The notes: generated by a model from the letters alone, not told the origin. Positions 26,475 to 35,285 are shown, counted from the first letter of the stretch. The stretch is 64,000 nt of DNA from an uncultured Roseburia sp. (GCA_947649645.1 CANSSP010000007.1:62001-126000); one strand, 5' to 3'. Numbers and translations: made by a program.

Positions 26475-26614
26475 GTATTTTTTATTCTTTTACTATTTTT
26501 ATCAAAAATTTCATTCTTTAACTTTTCTTTTTTGTATAATTCATATATAATAGTAAGAAATGAGCCCTGTGTTCTACAGCGTTCAAAATAATAAAATTAC
26601 AGAGGTGATCGTAT

Positions 26615-27460
26615 ATGGACCAGAGAAATCCCCTTCACACCATTGGACTGATACTTTCCAACGTAGCAAATGACTATTTCGGTCATCTGGTAGACCGGCT
26701 TGGAGAGCAATTTGCCGCTCAAGGTTACAGGCTGATCGTTTCCGTTACCGGACGCCGGGTCGAAAAAGAACGGGAACTGTTAAAAATGTATGCAGAAATC
26801 GCAGACGGCATTCTGATTGCCTCCGACGCTGCCGATTATGAAGAACTGTCAGACGCCGTCCCCAAAGATATCCCGGTGATCTTTCTGAATCGAAAACCGC
26901 AGGGCTGTCCCTGTACCAGCATCGTTGAGAGCAATTATTCCGCTGTTTTTCAGTGCATTCTTTCCAATTCTGCCAATGGAAATGATAAAATCGCCCTGCT
27001 GTGCGCCAACCGGCAGCTCTCTCTCGCCAGGGAAATCATTGACGCATACAAAAATGCCATGCGTTCCACTCCCTCCGGCTATCATGAGGACTGGATTTTT
27101 TATCCGGATAATGGTGTGACGGATCTGAAATCTCTGCTGTATGCAGTCCAGGAAAAAGGCTGCAACACCATATTCACCACTACCCAGACACTGACACGGC
27201 AGTTTCTGGATTACCTTCTCGTATACAACCTGCACACCGAACATCCGGTCTCGCTGATTGGCTTTGTAAACAAAGATACCCCGAACCGGACACAGCTCGC
27301 GTTTGACAGCATCAACCAGCCGCTCCACGAGCTTACGGATCTCGCGGTTCAGCAGATGCTCTACCAGATCAATTCCCCGGACAGCCCCATTCGTGAATAT
27401 CTGCTGAAATCCACTCTGCAGATTCACAAAGTAGATATGCTCAATTTTGATAAAAAGTAG
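26615..27460 (+). CDS. LacI/GalR-type ligand-binding protein without DNA-binding domain
   Basis: A 281-residue protein matching the periplasmic-binding-protein-like sensor domain of LacI/GalR regulators (HTIGLILSNVANDYFGHLVDRLGEQFAAQGYR split by later motifs such as ADGILIASDAADYEEL, PVIFLNRKPQG, PVSLIGFVNKD). The usual N-terminal helix-turn-helix of about 60 residues is absent, and the frame upstream of the ATG has no room for it. The ribosome site AGAGGTGATC fixes the start. There is no signal peptide, so it is cytosolic. It may sense a sugar and act on another regulator. It is divergent from the Tad-like locus and ends at a bidirectional terminator. Confidence 0.75.
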   Translation: MDQRNPLHTIGLILSNVANDYFGHLVDRLGEQFAAQGYRLIVSVTGRRVEKERELLKMYAEIADGILIASDAADYEELSDAVPKDIPVIFLNRKPQGCPCTSIVESNYSAVFQCILSNSANGNDKIALLCANRQLSLAREIIDAYKNAMRSTPSGYHEDWIFYPDNGVTDLKSLLYAVQEKGCNTIFTTTQTLTRQFLDYLLVYNLHTEHPVSLIGFVNKDTPNRTQLAFDSINQPLHELTDLAVQQMLYQINSPDSPIREYLLKSTLQIHKVDMLNFDKK

Positions 27461-27469
27461 TAAACGAAG

Positions 27470-27499
27470 AAAACCCCGCAGCTTTTGCTGCGGGGTTTT
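27470..27499. terminator. Bidirectional terminator between the sensor gene and purB
   Basis: AAAACCCCGCA pairs perfectly with TGCGGGGTTTT around an 8-nt loop, between two convergent genes. Confidence 0.93.
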
Positions 27500-27521
27500 A
27501 AAGGACATCTTTTCAAGACTC

Positions 27522-28973
27522 TTATACATTGATTTCGGCTTTTATGCCCAGTTCTTCACGGTTTGCATCCAGCACCGGCTTTACGACATCCGCAAGAAAT
27601 TTCTCCACCTGCAGCGGCGCACGTCCGATATATTTTGCAGGTTCCATCGCATCCTGAAGCTCCTGAAGCGTGAGATGAAACCCGGGATCGGCTGCGATGC
27701 GTTCAAGCAGATTATTTTCTTTTCCATCTTCTTTGACCGTCTTTGCGGCCTGCATGGACAACGTACGAATCCGTTCATGCAGCTCCTGGCGGTCACCTCC
27801 AAGCTTCACGGCATCCATCATAATATTTTCAGTCGCCATAAACGGAAGTTCCGCCATCATGTGCTTTCTGATCACCTTGTCATACACTACAAGGCCGTCA
27901 ACCACATTCAGACAGAGATCCAGAATCCCATCTGTCGCAAGAAATCCTTCCGGAACAGACAGCCGCTTATTTGCAGAATCATCCAATGTACGCTCAAACC
28001 ACTGTGTCGCCGAAGTCACGGCCGGGTTTAACGCATCTATCATCACATAGCGCGACAGCGATGCGATGCGCTCGGACCGCATCGGATTGCGTTTGTATGC
28101 CATCGCAGACGAGCCGATCTGATTTTTCTCAAACGGCTCCTCCACCTCTTTTAAGTGCTGCAGAAGCCGGATATCGTTCGACATTTTATGTGCGCTCGCC
28201 GCAATACCGGCCAGAACATTTACAACTCTCGTATCTGTTTTCCGTGAATATGTCTGGCCGGAAACCGCATAACACTCCCGAAATCCCATCTTTTCTGCAA
28301 TCATCGGGTCTATCCGGTCAATTGTCTCCTGATCGCCGTCAAACAATTCAAGAAAACTCGCCTGCGTCCCTGTAGTTCCCTTAGAACCGAGCAGTTTTAA
28401 GGAGCCCATAACGTATTCCAGATCCTCCAGATCCATCAGAAACTCCTGCGCCCAGAGCGCCGCACGTTTTCCGACTGTTGTAGGCTGTGCCGGCTGGAAA
28501 TGGGTAAAAGCCAGTGTCGGAAGCTCCTTATACTGATCCGCAAACGCAGCCAGCCTGGCAATCACATTGACCAGCTTTTTGTGGATAAGTCTGAGCGCTT
28601 CCCGCATCACAATGATATCGGTATTGTCGCCGACATAGCAGGACGTCGCCCCAAGATGAATGATCCCCGCCGCTTTCGGACATTGCTGTCCATACGCATA
28701 GACATGACTCATCACATCATGGCGCACCTGTTTTTCTCTCTCTCTGGCTACTTCATAGTTGATATCGTTCACATGCGCCCGGAGCTCGTCAATCTGCTCC
28801 TGTGTGATCACCGGTTTTCCGTTCTCTGAGAGCCCGAGCTCCATTTCCGTCTCCGCAAGAGCAATCCATAGCCGTCTCCAGGTCGAAAACTTCATATCCT
28901 GCGAAAAAATATACTGCATCTCCCGGCTGGCATAACGCTCCGACAGCGGACTTGTGTATCTGTCTGTACTCAT
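27522..28973 (-). CDS. purB: Adenylosuccinate lyase
   Basis: A 483-residue enzyme acting twice in purine synthesis: cleavage of SAICAR to AICAR and of adenylosuccinate to AMP. The fumarase-type signature is SSAMAYKRNPMRSE; the His-containing TSCYVGDNTD and LAFTHFQPAQPTTVGKR are also present. The frame begins at 28997, but the first eight codons lie in the dispersed leader; ATG 28973 (MSTDRYTSPLSERY) fits the family and follows GGGGAAAAT. It is the last gene of purC-purF-purB. Confidence 0.96.
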   Translation of the reverse strand: MSTDRYTSPLSERYASREMQYIFSQDMKFSTWRRLWIALAETEMELGLSENGKPVITQEQIDELRAHVNDINYEVAREREKQVRHDVMSHVYAYGQQCPKAAGIIHLGATSCYVGDNTDIIVMREALRLIHKKLVNVIARLAAFADQYKELPTLAFTHFQPAQPTTVGKRAALWAQEFLMDLEDLEYVMGSLKLLGSKGTTGTQASFLELFDGDQETIDRIDPMIAEKMGFRECYAVSGQTYSRKTDTRVVNVLAGIAASAHKMSNDIRLLQHLKEVEEPFEKNQIGSSAMAYKRNPMRSERIASLSRYVMIDALNPAVTSATQWFERTLDDSANKRLSVPEGFLATDGILDLCLNVVDGLVVYDKVIRKHMMAELPFMATENIMMDAVKLGGDRQELHERIRTLSMQAAKTVKEDGKENNLLERIAADPGFHLTLQELQDAMEPAKYIGRAPLQVEKFLADVVKPVLDANREELGIKAEINV

Positions 28974-29040
28974 ATTTTCCCCGTTTCTGCGCTGCATTAC
29001 TCTGGTTTGCTGTCAGGCAGCGCACAGACACAAACCTGTA
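28974..29040 (-). repeat. Dispersed leader element, copy upstream of purB
   Basis: It contains caggcagcgcacagacaca (29014-29032), one mismatch from the 19-mer upstream of typA and dapL. TGCGCTGC/GCAGCGCA arms form a stem just before the ribosome site. It fills nearly the whole purF-purB gap. Confidence 0.7.
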
Positions 29041-29047
29041 AGTAATC

Positions 29048-30499
29048 TTACCGCTCGTATTCTCCCCGGATATCCTCCTTCGGCGGGTCAAGCGGATACT
29101 TTCCGTCAAAACATCCCTTGCAGATGGAAAGCCCTTCCACCATCTCGTTGAGCCGGCCAATTTTTAAATAGCCAAGCGAATCCGCTCCGATCACCTCACA
29201 AATCTCATCAACAGTGCGATTGTATGCGATAAGCTGTTCCCGTTCCGGTATATCGGTCCCAAAATAACACGGCCAGAGAAACGGCGGTGCAGCGATGCGC
29301 ACATGCACTTCTGTAGCGCCTGCATCGCGCAGCATCTTTACAATCCGGTCCGAAGTGGTTCCGCGCACAATCGAATCATCAATCATTATAATACGTTTCC
29401 CGCTCACTGCCTCCTTAAGCACATTTAACTTAATGCGGACACTCGACTCACGGCTGCTTTGTTTGGGTTTGATAAATGTACGTCCCACATAACTGTTCCG
29501 CACAAAAGCCGTCCCATAAGGAATCCCCGACTGCAGTGAATAGCCGAGTGCCGCCGCATTTCCCGACTCCGGCACTCCCACAACAAGATCGGCGTCTGCC
29601 GGCGAATCCATAGCCAGAAAACGTCCCGCTCTGATTCTGGATGCATAGACACTGACACCGTCGATATGGCTGTCCGGCCTTGCAAAATAAATATACTCAA
29701 AGACACATCTCGCCTGCCCGTCTTCCCGGATCGCACAGGACATATCGGACATAATGCCATTTTCCGGCGTGATCGTAACGATCTCCCCCGGAAGGACATC
29801 GCGGACATATTCCGCACCGACCGTATCGAGCGCACAGGACTCCGACGCAATAATATAGGCATTGTCACGCTTTCCGATACACAGCGGCTTAAATCCGTAC
29901 GGATCCCTGGCGCCGATGAGTTTTCTCGGACTCATGATGACAAGCGAATACGCCCCTTTGATTTTCCGGCAGGCGCGCCCTACCGCTTCCTCCACCGTTT
30001 TTGACTTCAGCCGTTCCCTGGCGATATGATAAGCGATTACTTCCGAATCAATCGTCGTCTGAAAGATTGCACCTGTATATTCGAGATCTTTGCGCAGCTC
30101 TGCGGCATTGATCAGATTTCCGTTGTGAGCGAGTGCCAGCGTCCCCTTCACATAATTTAAAACGAGTGGCTGTGCATTCTCCCTGGTAGATGCGCCTGCA
30201 GTGGAATAGCGCACATGGCCCACACCGATGTCACCCCGCATCGGTTCCAGGTTTTCCTGCGTAAACACCTCATTGGCAAGTCCCATTCCCTTTAAGGATG
30301 TAACCTTTCCTTTCGGCCCGTCCGTCTCGCTCACCGCAATTCCACAACTCTCCTGCCCTCTGTGCTGCAGCGCAAAAAGTCCATAATAAATCGTGGATGC
30401 CACCGCGTTCCCGTCAAAATCGTATATTCCGAAAACGCCGCATTCCTCATGTAGTTTTTCTTCTTCCCCAATATTTCCCATCATACTATTCTTATCCAT
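29048..30499 (-). CDS. purF: Amidophosphoribosyltransferase
   Basis: A 483-residue enzyme for the first step of purine synthesis, PRPP plus glutamine to phosphoribosylamine. About 19 N-terminal residues precede the catalytic Cys of HEECGVFGIYDF, a propeptide that is cut off in this class. The PRPP loop is RIIMIDDSIVRGTT. The C-terminal ICKGCF supplies cysteines expected for the [4Fe-4S] form known from Bacillus. The ATG at 30499 follows CGGGGTAGTGA. It lies 41 bp after purC and before purB. Confidence 0.96.
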   Translation of the reverse strand: MDKNSMMGNIGEEEKLHEECGVFGIYDFDGNAVASTIYYGLFALQHRGQESCGIAVSETDGPKGKVTSLKGMGLANEVFTQENLEPMRGDIGVGHVRYSTAGASTRENAQPLVLNYVKGTLALAHNGNLINAAELRKDLEYTGAIFQTTIDSEVIAYHIARERLKSKTVEEAVGRACRKIKGAYSLVIMSPRKLIGARDPYGFKPLCIGKRDNAYIIASESCALDTVGAEYVRDVLPGEIVTITPENGIMSDMSCAIREDGQARCVFEYIYFARPDSHIDGVSVYASRIRAGRFLAMDSPADADLVVGVPESGNAAALGYSLQSGIPYGTAFVRNSYVGRTFIKPKQSSRESSVRIKLNVLKEAVSGKRIIMIDDSIVRGTTSDRIVKMLRDAGATEVHVRIAAPPFLWPCYFGTDIPEREQLIAYNRTVDEICEVIGADSLGYLKIGRLNEMVEGLSICKGCFDGKYPLDPPKEDIRGEYER

Positions 30500-30540
30500 T
30501 CACTACCCCGTTTTTGCCGCATATCATCAGGAAACCGTTC

Positions 30541-31410
30541 TTATAACGCCTTTCCTGTGAGCAGCTCATACGCCTCCTTATATTTCTCAATGGTCTTTTC
30601 GACAACTTCCTCCGGAAGCAGGAGATCGCTGTCCGGATTTGCCTTCAGCCAGTCCCTCACAAACTGCTTGTCAAAAGACGGCTGAACCCTGCCTGCCTCA
30701 TACCCCGCAAGCGGCCAGAATCTCGAACTGTCGGGAGTCAGCATCTCATCGCCAAGCACAATCTCACCGTCCTCATTCAGCCCGAACTCAAACTTCGTAT
30801 CTGCGATAATAATCCCTCTGCCCAAGGCATACTCCGCACACTTTTTGTAGAGCGCGATCGTCTTGTCGCGGATCTGTGCCGCGTACTCTGCCCCTTTCCC
30901 GGGATAAATCTCCTCCAGGATTTCCACACTTTTTTCAAAAGAAATATTCTCGTCATGCAGACCGATCTCCGCTTTTGTGCTTGGCGTATAAACCGGCTCC
31001 GGCAGACGCTCTGATTCCTTTAAACCTTCCGGCAGACGAATACCGCATACCGTCCCGTCCTTCTGGTAACTGGCCCAGCCGCTTCCTGTGATATATCCCC
31101 TCACGATGCACTCAATCGGCAGCATCTGAAGCTTCCGGCACATCATGCTGTTTCCGTCAAATTCTTCCTTTTGAAAAAACTCCGGCATATCCGCAACGTC
31201 CACGGAAATCATATGATTTTTTACAATATCGCCGGTAAACTCAAACCAGAACTTTGACATCTGCGTCAGAACCGTGCCCTTTTTTGTGATCCTGTTTTTT
31301 AAAATATAGTCAAATGCCGATATTCTGTCTGTCGCGACAATAATAAGACTGTCGTCGTTATCATATACTTCGCGCACTTTCCCCTCTTTCACTGGTCTGT
31401 ATTCCTGCAT
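30541..31410 (-). CDS. purC: SAICAR synthetase
   Basis: A 289-residue ATP-dependent ligase that joins aspartate to CAIR. The motifs VKEGKVREVYDNDD (ATP site), VATDRISAFDYIL, IECIVRGYITGSGW, and DTKFEFGLNEDGEIVLGDE are all present. It is of the longer SAICAR synthetase type that is also common in yeast and many anaerobes. It is the first gene of purC-purF-purB behind the promoter at 31508-31537; no purine riboswitch is visible in the about 100-nt leader. Confidence 0.96.
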   Translation of the reverse strand: MQEYRPVKEGKVREVYDNDDSLIIVATDRISAFDYILKNRITKKGTVLTQMSKFWFEFTGDIVKNHMISVDVADMPEFFQKEEFDGNSMMCRKLQMLPIECIVRGYITGSGWASYQKDGTVCGIRLPEGLKESERLPEPVYTPSTKAEIGLHDENISFEKSVEILEEIYPGKGAEYAAQIRDKTIALYKKCAEYALGRGIIIADTKFEFGLNEDGEIVLGDEMLTPDSSRFWPLAGYEAGRVQPSFDKQFVRDWLKANPDSDLLLPEEVVEKTIEKYKEAYELLTGKAL

Positions 31411-31507
31411 CTTCTCTTCCTCTTTTCCGGTGGATTGCTGTCACCCATAATTGTCCTATACTTTTGTCACACGATTGCACACCGCGGCCTTTCTTCTATA
31501 CCAAGAG

Positions 31508-31537
31508 ATTATAATACAGGGCCTTTGTCAAAGTCAA
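31508..31537 (-). promoter_or_regulatory. purC promoter
   Basis: On the minus strand TTGACT (31532-31537) and a perfect TATAAT (31508-31513) are 18 bp apart. A second TTGAC lies inside the spacer. The box is directly downstream of a strong terminator. Confidence 0.75.
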
Positions 31538-31538
31538 T

Positions 31539-31565
31539 AAAAAAGAATCCTGCCACACAGGATTC
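31539..31565 (-). terminator. Terminator upstream of the purC promoter
   Basis: On the minus strand GAATCCTG pairs with CAGGATTC and is followed by six T. It would end transcripts from the HTH gene at 31710-32147 and insulate the pur operon. Confidence 0.9.
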
Positions 31566-31627
31566 TCCGTCTGCGGCGGGCCGCCTCTGAGACTTCCTGC
31601 TTACCATGGACGAAATCTGCGAAACGC

Positions 31628-31693
31628 CCTCAAAGCATAAGTAAGGACGTGTCCCCGGACGCCTGTCCCGCCCGTCCTTGTGCTTTATTGAGG
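31628..31693. other. Long interrupted inverted repeat at the edge of the acquired-looking module
   Basis: CCTCAA (31628) pairs with TTGAGG (31688-31693), and AAGGACG (31643-31649) with CGTCCTT (31673-31679); AGCATAA and TGCTTTA between them pair partly. It sits between the pur operon and the module at 31.7-37.1 kb. It may be a secondary terminator or a junction mark; no T-run follows. Confidence 0.45.
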
Positions 31694-31709
31694 ATATGCG
31701 TCTTAAGGA

Positions 31710-32147
31710 CTAACAATTTATATTTTCCTGTTCACAGTCTTTCAGGAAAAATCGTAATGCCATAACCGTGACCGCAACTTTATACTTTATATCTTCTGAT
31801 ACTTTCCTGGGCGGATCTGACAGCATCCTCTCAATATCCTTTACCTCCACCCCTGCCATTTTCGCTATTGCTCGTTCAGACAGGCCATGACAGAAAAGAA
31901 GCACTTTCAGGAATGCACTTAATTTTAAGTCCTTATCCTCTGTAGCACTAAGATATAAAAACGAAATCTTATTAAAAATATTCAGACGGTATATCGGTTC
32001 TTCTGGCAAAAAGCCAACATCCCCCTCAGATAGTTCCCTTATCTGCTCCACTGGCAACTCCAGATATTTAGAAAGTGTGTGTATGCTAAACTCATATGTA
32101 TCAAGAAGTTCTTTCAGTTGCTCTGTCACATTATTTCTTTTATCCAT
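31710..32147 (-). CDS. Helix-turn-helix protein next to the ABC/two-component module
   Basis: A 145-residue soluble protein. The start MDKRNNVTEQLKELLDTYEFSIHTLSKYLELPVEQ contains a first HTH-like region, and SERAIAKMAGVEVKDIERML (about residues 90-110) a second. I recall relatives beside antimicrobial-peptide ABC transporter loci in gut Firmicutes but cannot name a function. It is divergent from the module at 32445-37084 and may regulate it. The stop is followed by the inverted repeat at 31628-31693 and a strong terminator. Confidence 0.65.
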   Translation of the reverse strand: MDKRNNVTEQLKELLDTYEFSIHTLSKYLELPVEQIRELSEGDVGFLPEEPIYRLNIFNKISFLYLSATEDKDLKLSAFLKVLLFCHGLSERAIAKMAGVEVKDIERMLSDPPRKVSEDIKYKVAVTVMALRFFLKDCEQENINC

Positions 32148-32444
32148 ACCATCTTACCTTTCAATCTATAATCCTCCCTGCCATACATCAAACTGCTCCT
32201 TTTTTGCATCCGGCAGTTCAGGTAAAAGAACGACAGGCTTCTCCCCACCCCCGCAATATGTATGGCAATAACAGCAAAGCAGATCATCATATTCCTTTTC
32301 ACAGAATTCAACTATTGCAAACAAATAAACCCTGATAATGCTTTCATATTTCTTATCTTGTATTATAACAAGATTTTAAAATAATTAAAGTATTAATTCT
32401 GAAATATCTTAAAGGCTTTCTTCAATGTAGAATGGATAGGGGGA
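32148..32444. promoter_or_regulatory. Divergent control region with a perfect dyad
   Basis: This 297-bp region has no convincing gene. ATCTTGT (32355-32361) and ACAAGAT (32368-32374) are perfect 7-bp arms around ATTATA, a typical size for a repressor site. The AT-rich sequence on its right (32375-32440) could hold the promoter of the rightward genes. Confidence 0.5.
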
Positions 32445-32618
32445 ATGAACAATATAAAGACGTATGCAAGGGAGATTGCAGATAAAAAATTATTTATCAA
32501 CAGGGAAAGGTGTATGACGAAAAGCAGGTATCGTACCTATTTCTTACACTTGTTATTATTCGCCATGCCGTATATAATTATACCGTTAAACTTTGAAGGA
32601 AGGATGGGTGACTTATGA
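32445..32618 (+). CDS. Possible 57-residue small protein (uncertain)
   Basis: An open frame from ATG 32445 to TGA 32618. The first half is basic (NNIKTYAREIADKKLFINRER); the second half has a hydrophobic stretch (YFLHLLLFAMPYIIIPL). Its stop overlaps the ATG of the small HTH gene by 4 nt (ATGA), which suggests coupled translation. The ribosome site AGGGGGA is too close to the ATG to be ideal. It could be a small membrane peptide or just leader sequence. Confidence 0.3.
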   Translation: MNNIKTYAREIADKKLFINRERCMTKSRYRTYFLHLLLFAMPYIIIPLNFEGRMGDL

Positions 32619-32794
32619 AATATATGTCTTGTACAGAAGCAGCGGACAAATCGGGCATTTCAGCAAGACGAGTGCAGAAACTTTGTGAGGGGGAACGCAT
32701 ACCGGGCGTTTCAAAATCTGGCAGTATGTGGCTGATACCGAAGAATGTGGAAAAGCCGATTGACGGCAGAACAAAAAGGGAAGGAGCGGGATGA
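32615..32794 (+). CDS. Small MerR/excisionase-like helix-turn-helix protein
   Basis: A 59-residue protein from ATG 32615. MSCTEAADKSGISARRVQKLCEGERIPG is a winged HTH typical of excisionase/MerR-like DNA-binding proteins, followed by the wing SGSMWLIPKNVEKP. The ribosome site GAAGGAAGGATG lies about 10 nt upstream. It ends 3 nt before the response regulator gene, so it is the first sure gene of the operon and a likely local regulator or a remnant of a mobile element. Confidence 0.75.
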   Translation: MKYMSCTEAADKSGISARRVQKLCEGERIPGVSKSGSMWLIPKNVEKPIDGRTKREGAG

Positions 32795-32797
32795 CAA

Positions 32798-33484
32798 ATG
32801 AAGCGATTATTTTTACTGGAAGATGATCTGAGCTTAATCAGCGGTCTTTCCTTTGCTGTAAAGAAACAGGGGTATGAAACAGACGTTGCCCGTACCATAC
32901 TGGAAGCTGATACATTATGGGCAAACGGGAAATATGATCTGGCTATTCTGGACGTATCGCTTCCCGACGGTTCTGGCTTTGACCTCTGCAAAAAGATAAG
33001 ACAGACTTCAAAAGTGCCTGTCATGTTTCTTACTGCTGCTGATGAAGAAACAGATATTATTATGGGGCTTGATATTGGCGGCGACGATTACATTACAAAG
33101 CCGTTCAAATTGGCAGTATTCCTGTCAAGGCTTAATGCGCTGCTTCGCAGGAGTGAAAATTTCAATACCGACGTTACGGAATTGAAATCCAGCGATATAA
33201 GTATAAAGCTTCTGAAAGGCGAGGTTTATAAACAGGGGAATCTGCTTGCCCTAACGGCGAGCGAGTACAAATTGTTATGTCTGTTCATGGAAAATCCCGA
33301 CCAGGTACTTTCCCCGGAACAGATTTTAGGGAAGCTCTGGGATTGCAGCGAAAATTACGTAGATAATAATTCCCTTACCGTATATATCCGCAGGCTCCGT
33401 ACAAAAATTGAGGACAATCCGGGGGAACCGAAACGGATTGTTACGGTTCGCGGCATGGGCTATAAATGGAATACGGCAGATTGA
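32798..33484 (+). CDS. OmpR-family response regulator
   Basis: A 228-residue regulator. The receiver domain has the acidic pair LLEDD, the phosphoacceptor Asp in LAILDVSLPDGSG, Thr in MFLTAADEE and Lys in YITKPF. The C-terminal winged helix (about residues 125-228) has LTASEYKLLCLFMENP and VYIRRLRTKIEDNPGEPKRI. It pairs with the histidine kinase that starts 9 bp after its stop. The context (BceAB-like transporter) suggests control of antimicrobial peptide defence. Confidence 0.93.
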   Translation: MKRLFLLEDDLSLISGLSFAVKKQGYETDVARTILEADTLWANGKYDLAILDVSLPDGSGFDLCKKIRQTSKVPVMFLTAADEETDIIMGLDIGGDDYITKPFKLAVFLSRLNALLRRSENFNTDVTELKSSDISIKLLKGEVYKQGNLLALTASEYKLLCLFMENPDQVLSPEQILGKLWDCSENYVDNNSLTVYIRRLRTKIEDNPGEPKRIVTVRGMGYKWNTAD

Positions 33485-33492
33485 GGTGCATG

Positions 33493-34530
33493 ATGAAAAT
33501 ATTAGCGAACCGAAAAATCAAATCCCTGTTTGTCAGTATTTTGTCTTGTATCATGGTTTTTATATTGATTTCAGCGGCATTGATAATCTTTGATATTCGA
33601 AATATGGTATATTACATTATCATTTGCGGCGTATGTATGGGGATTCTGATATTACTGCTCTGCTATGGGTATTTCAAAGAGCAGCATAAAATCATGGAAT
33701 TCGCCATAACGCAGATTACAGAATATATATCCGGCAACAAAGACGTTACGATTGAGTGCAACGACGAGGGCGAGCTGTACAGGTTATTCCATGAGGTAAA
33801 TTCTTTAGTAGCAATCCTGAACGCCCACGCTGAAAATGAAAAAAGTGCGAAGAAATTTTTACGCAATACCATATCGGATATTTCCCATCAGTTAAAAACG
33901 CCGCTCGCCGCCCTTAATATTTACAATGGGATTATACAGGACGAAGCAAAAGAAATCCCGGCCATTCAGAAATTCAGCCAGCTCTCCGAACAGGAACTTG
34001 ACCGTATAGAAACCTTAGTACAGAACCTTTTGAAAATCACAAAACTGGACGCGGGTACGATTATATTAGAAAAGTCTTTAGAAAATGTATCTGAACTTGC
34101 AGAGGATATAAAAAAACATTTCCTGTTCCGCGCCGGACAGGAGGGAAAAGAAATCTGTCTGTCGGGAAATGAAGATATTTCACTTTTATGTGATCGTAAC
34201 TGGATAATAGAAGCTATCAGTAACCTTGTAAAAAATGCTCTTGACCACACAGAAAAAGGCGGTGTTATCCGTATCGAATGGCAGGCTTTTACTTCTATTG
34301 TCCAGATAACCGTAAAAGATAATGGAAGCGGCATACACCCGGAGGACTTACACCACATTTTCAAGCGGTTTTACCGCAGTCGTTTTTCCAAAGACACACA
34401 GGGTATCGGACTTGGCCTGTCGCTTACAAAAGCGATTGTGGAAGCTCACAACGGCATAATCGAAGCTGACAGCACATCCGGCGCAGAGACCTCTTTCAAA
34501 ATGAATTTTCTGAATCCTACAAAATTGTAG
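33493..34530 (+). CDS. Membrane sensor histidine kinase
   Basis: A 345-residue kinase. Two membrane helices (about residues 10-31 and 36-58) are separated by only a few residues, so it has almost no outside sensor domain, as in intramembrane-sensing kinases that read the state of a partner ABC transporter. The H-box is ISDISHQLKTPLAAL; N-box NLVKNALDHT; G-boxes DNGSGIHPEDL and GIGLGLSL. The ATG at 33493 follows GAGGTG; ATG 33490 is equally possible. It is between the response regulator and the ABC genes. Confidence 0.9.
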   Translation: MKILANRKIKSLFVSILSCIMVFILISAALIIFDIRNMVYYIIICGVCMGILILLLCYGYFKEQHKIMEFAITQITEYISGNKDVTIECNDEGELYRLFHEVNSLVAILNAHAENEKSAKKFLRNTISDISHQLKTPLAALNIYNGIIQDEAKEIPAIQKFSQLSEQELDRIETLVQNLLKITKLDAGTIILEKSLENVSELAEDIKKHFLFRAGQEGKEICLSGNEDISLLCDRNWIIEAISNLVKNALDHTEKGGVIRIEWQAFTSIVQITVKDNGSGIHPEDLHHIFKRFYRSRFSKDTQGIGLGLSLTKAIVEAHNGIIEADSTSGAETSFKMNFLNPTKL

Positions 34531-34601
34531 GCTGATTGTAATATTGGTGTAGGATTTGTTTGTTATATTAGGGCTATCAAAACGAAAAGAGGTGTTTACA
34601 C

Positions 34602-35285
34602 ATGAACTTATTAGAAGTCAACAATATCTGTAAAACATACGGAAGCGGCGAAACTGCCGTACACGCTTTGAAAAAAGTCAGCTTTTCCGTTCCAAAGGGC
34701 GAGTATGTGGCTATCGTCGGGGAATCCGGCTCTGGAAAAAGTACGCTGCTCAACATGATAGGTGCGCTTGATGCACCTACATCTGGCAAGGTAAAGATTG
34801 GCGGCAAGGATATTTTTTCCATGGACGACCGCAAACTGACCATTTTCCGTCGGAGGAATATCGGCTTTATCTTTCAGGCGTTCAACTTAATTCCCGAACT
34901 GACTGTAGAGCAGAATATCATTTTCCCGGTGCTGCTTGATTATCAGAAACCCGATAAGAAGTATCTGGAAGAATTGCTTGCGGTTCTTAATCTGAAAGAA
35001 CGGCGTAACCACCTGCCGAGTCAGTTGTCCGGCGGACAGCAGCAGCGCGTGGCAATCGGACGTGCCCTTATCACGCGACCGTCCTTAATCCTTGCCGACG
35101 AGCCGACCGGAAACCTTGACACGCACAACAGCAGAGAAGTTATCGCCCTGTTAAAAGAAGCGTCAAAGAAGTATGAGCAGACCATTATTATGATTACCCA
35201 CAACCACAGTACCGCGCAGACCGCAGACCGGGTGTTACAGGTGTCGGACGGCGTTCTGACTGATTTAGGGAGGTGCCGGGAATGA
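34602..35285 (+). CDS. ABC transporter ATP-binding protein (BceA/MacB type)
   Basis: A 227-residue ATPase with Walker A GESGSGKST, Q-loop FQAFNLIPELT, signature LSGGQQQR, Walker B LILADEPTGNLD and H-loop ITHNHS. This subfamily works with FtsX-like permeases that act mechanically, for example in bacitracin and lantibiotic resistance. The ATG follows GAGGTGTTTACAC. The permease gene overlaps its stop by 4 nt (ATGA). Confidence 0.95.
   Translation: MNLLEVNNICKTYGSGETAVHALKKVSFSVPKGEYVAIVGESGSGKSTLLNMIGALDAPTSGKVKIGGKDIFSMDDRKLTIFRRRNIGFIFQAFNLIPELTVEQNIIFPVLLDYQKPDKKYLEELLAVLNLKERRNHLPSQLSGGQQQRVAIGRALITRPSLILADEPTGNLDTHNSREVIALLKEASKKYEQTIIMITHNHSTAQTADRVLQVSDGVLTDLGRCRE

Noticed and set aside
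32126-32311. 61-codon minus-strand frame that could look like a short membrane or autoinducer peptide
   Set aside because: It starts at TTG without a ribosome site and overlaps the start of the divergent HTH gene.
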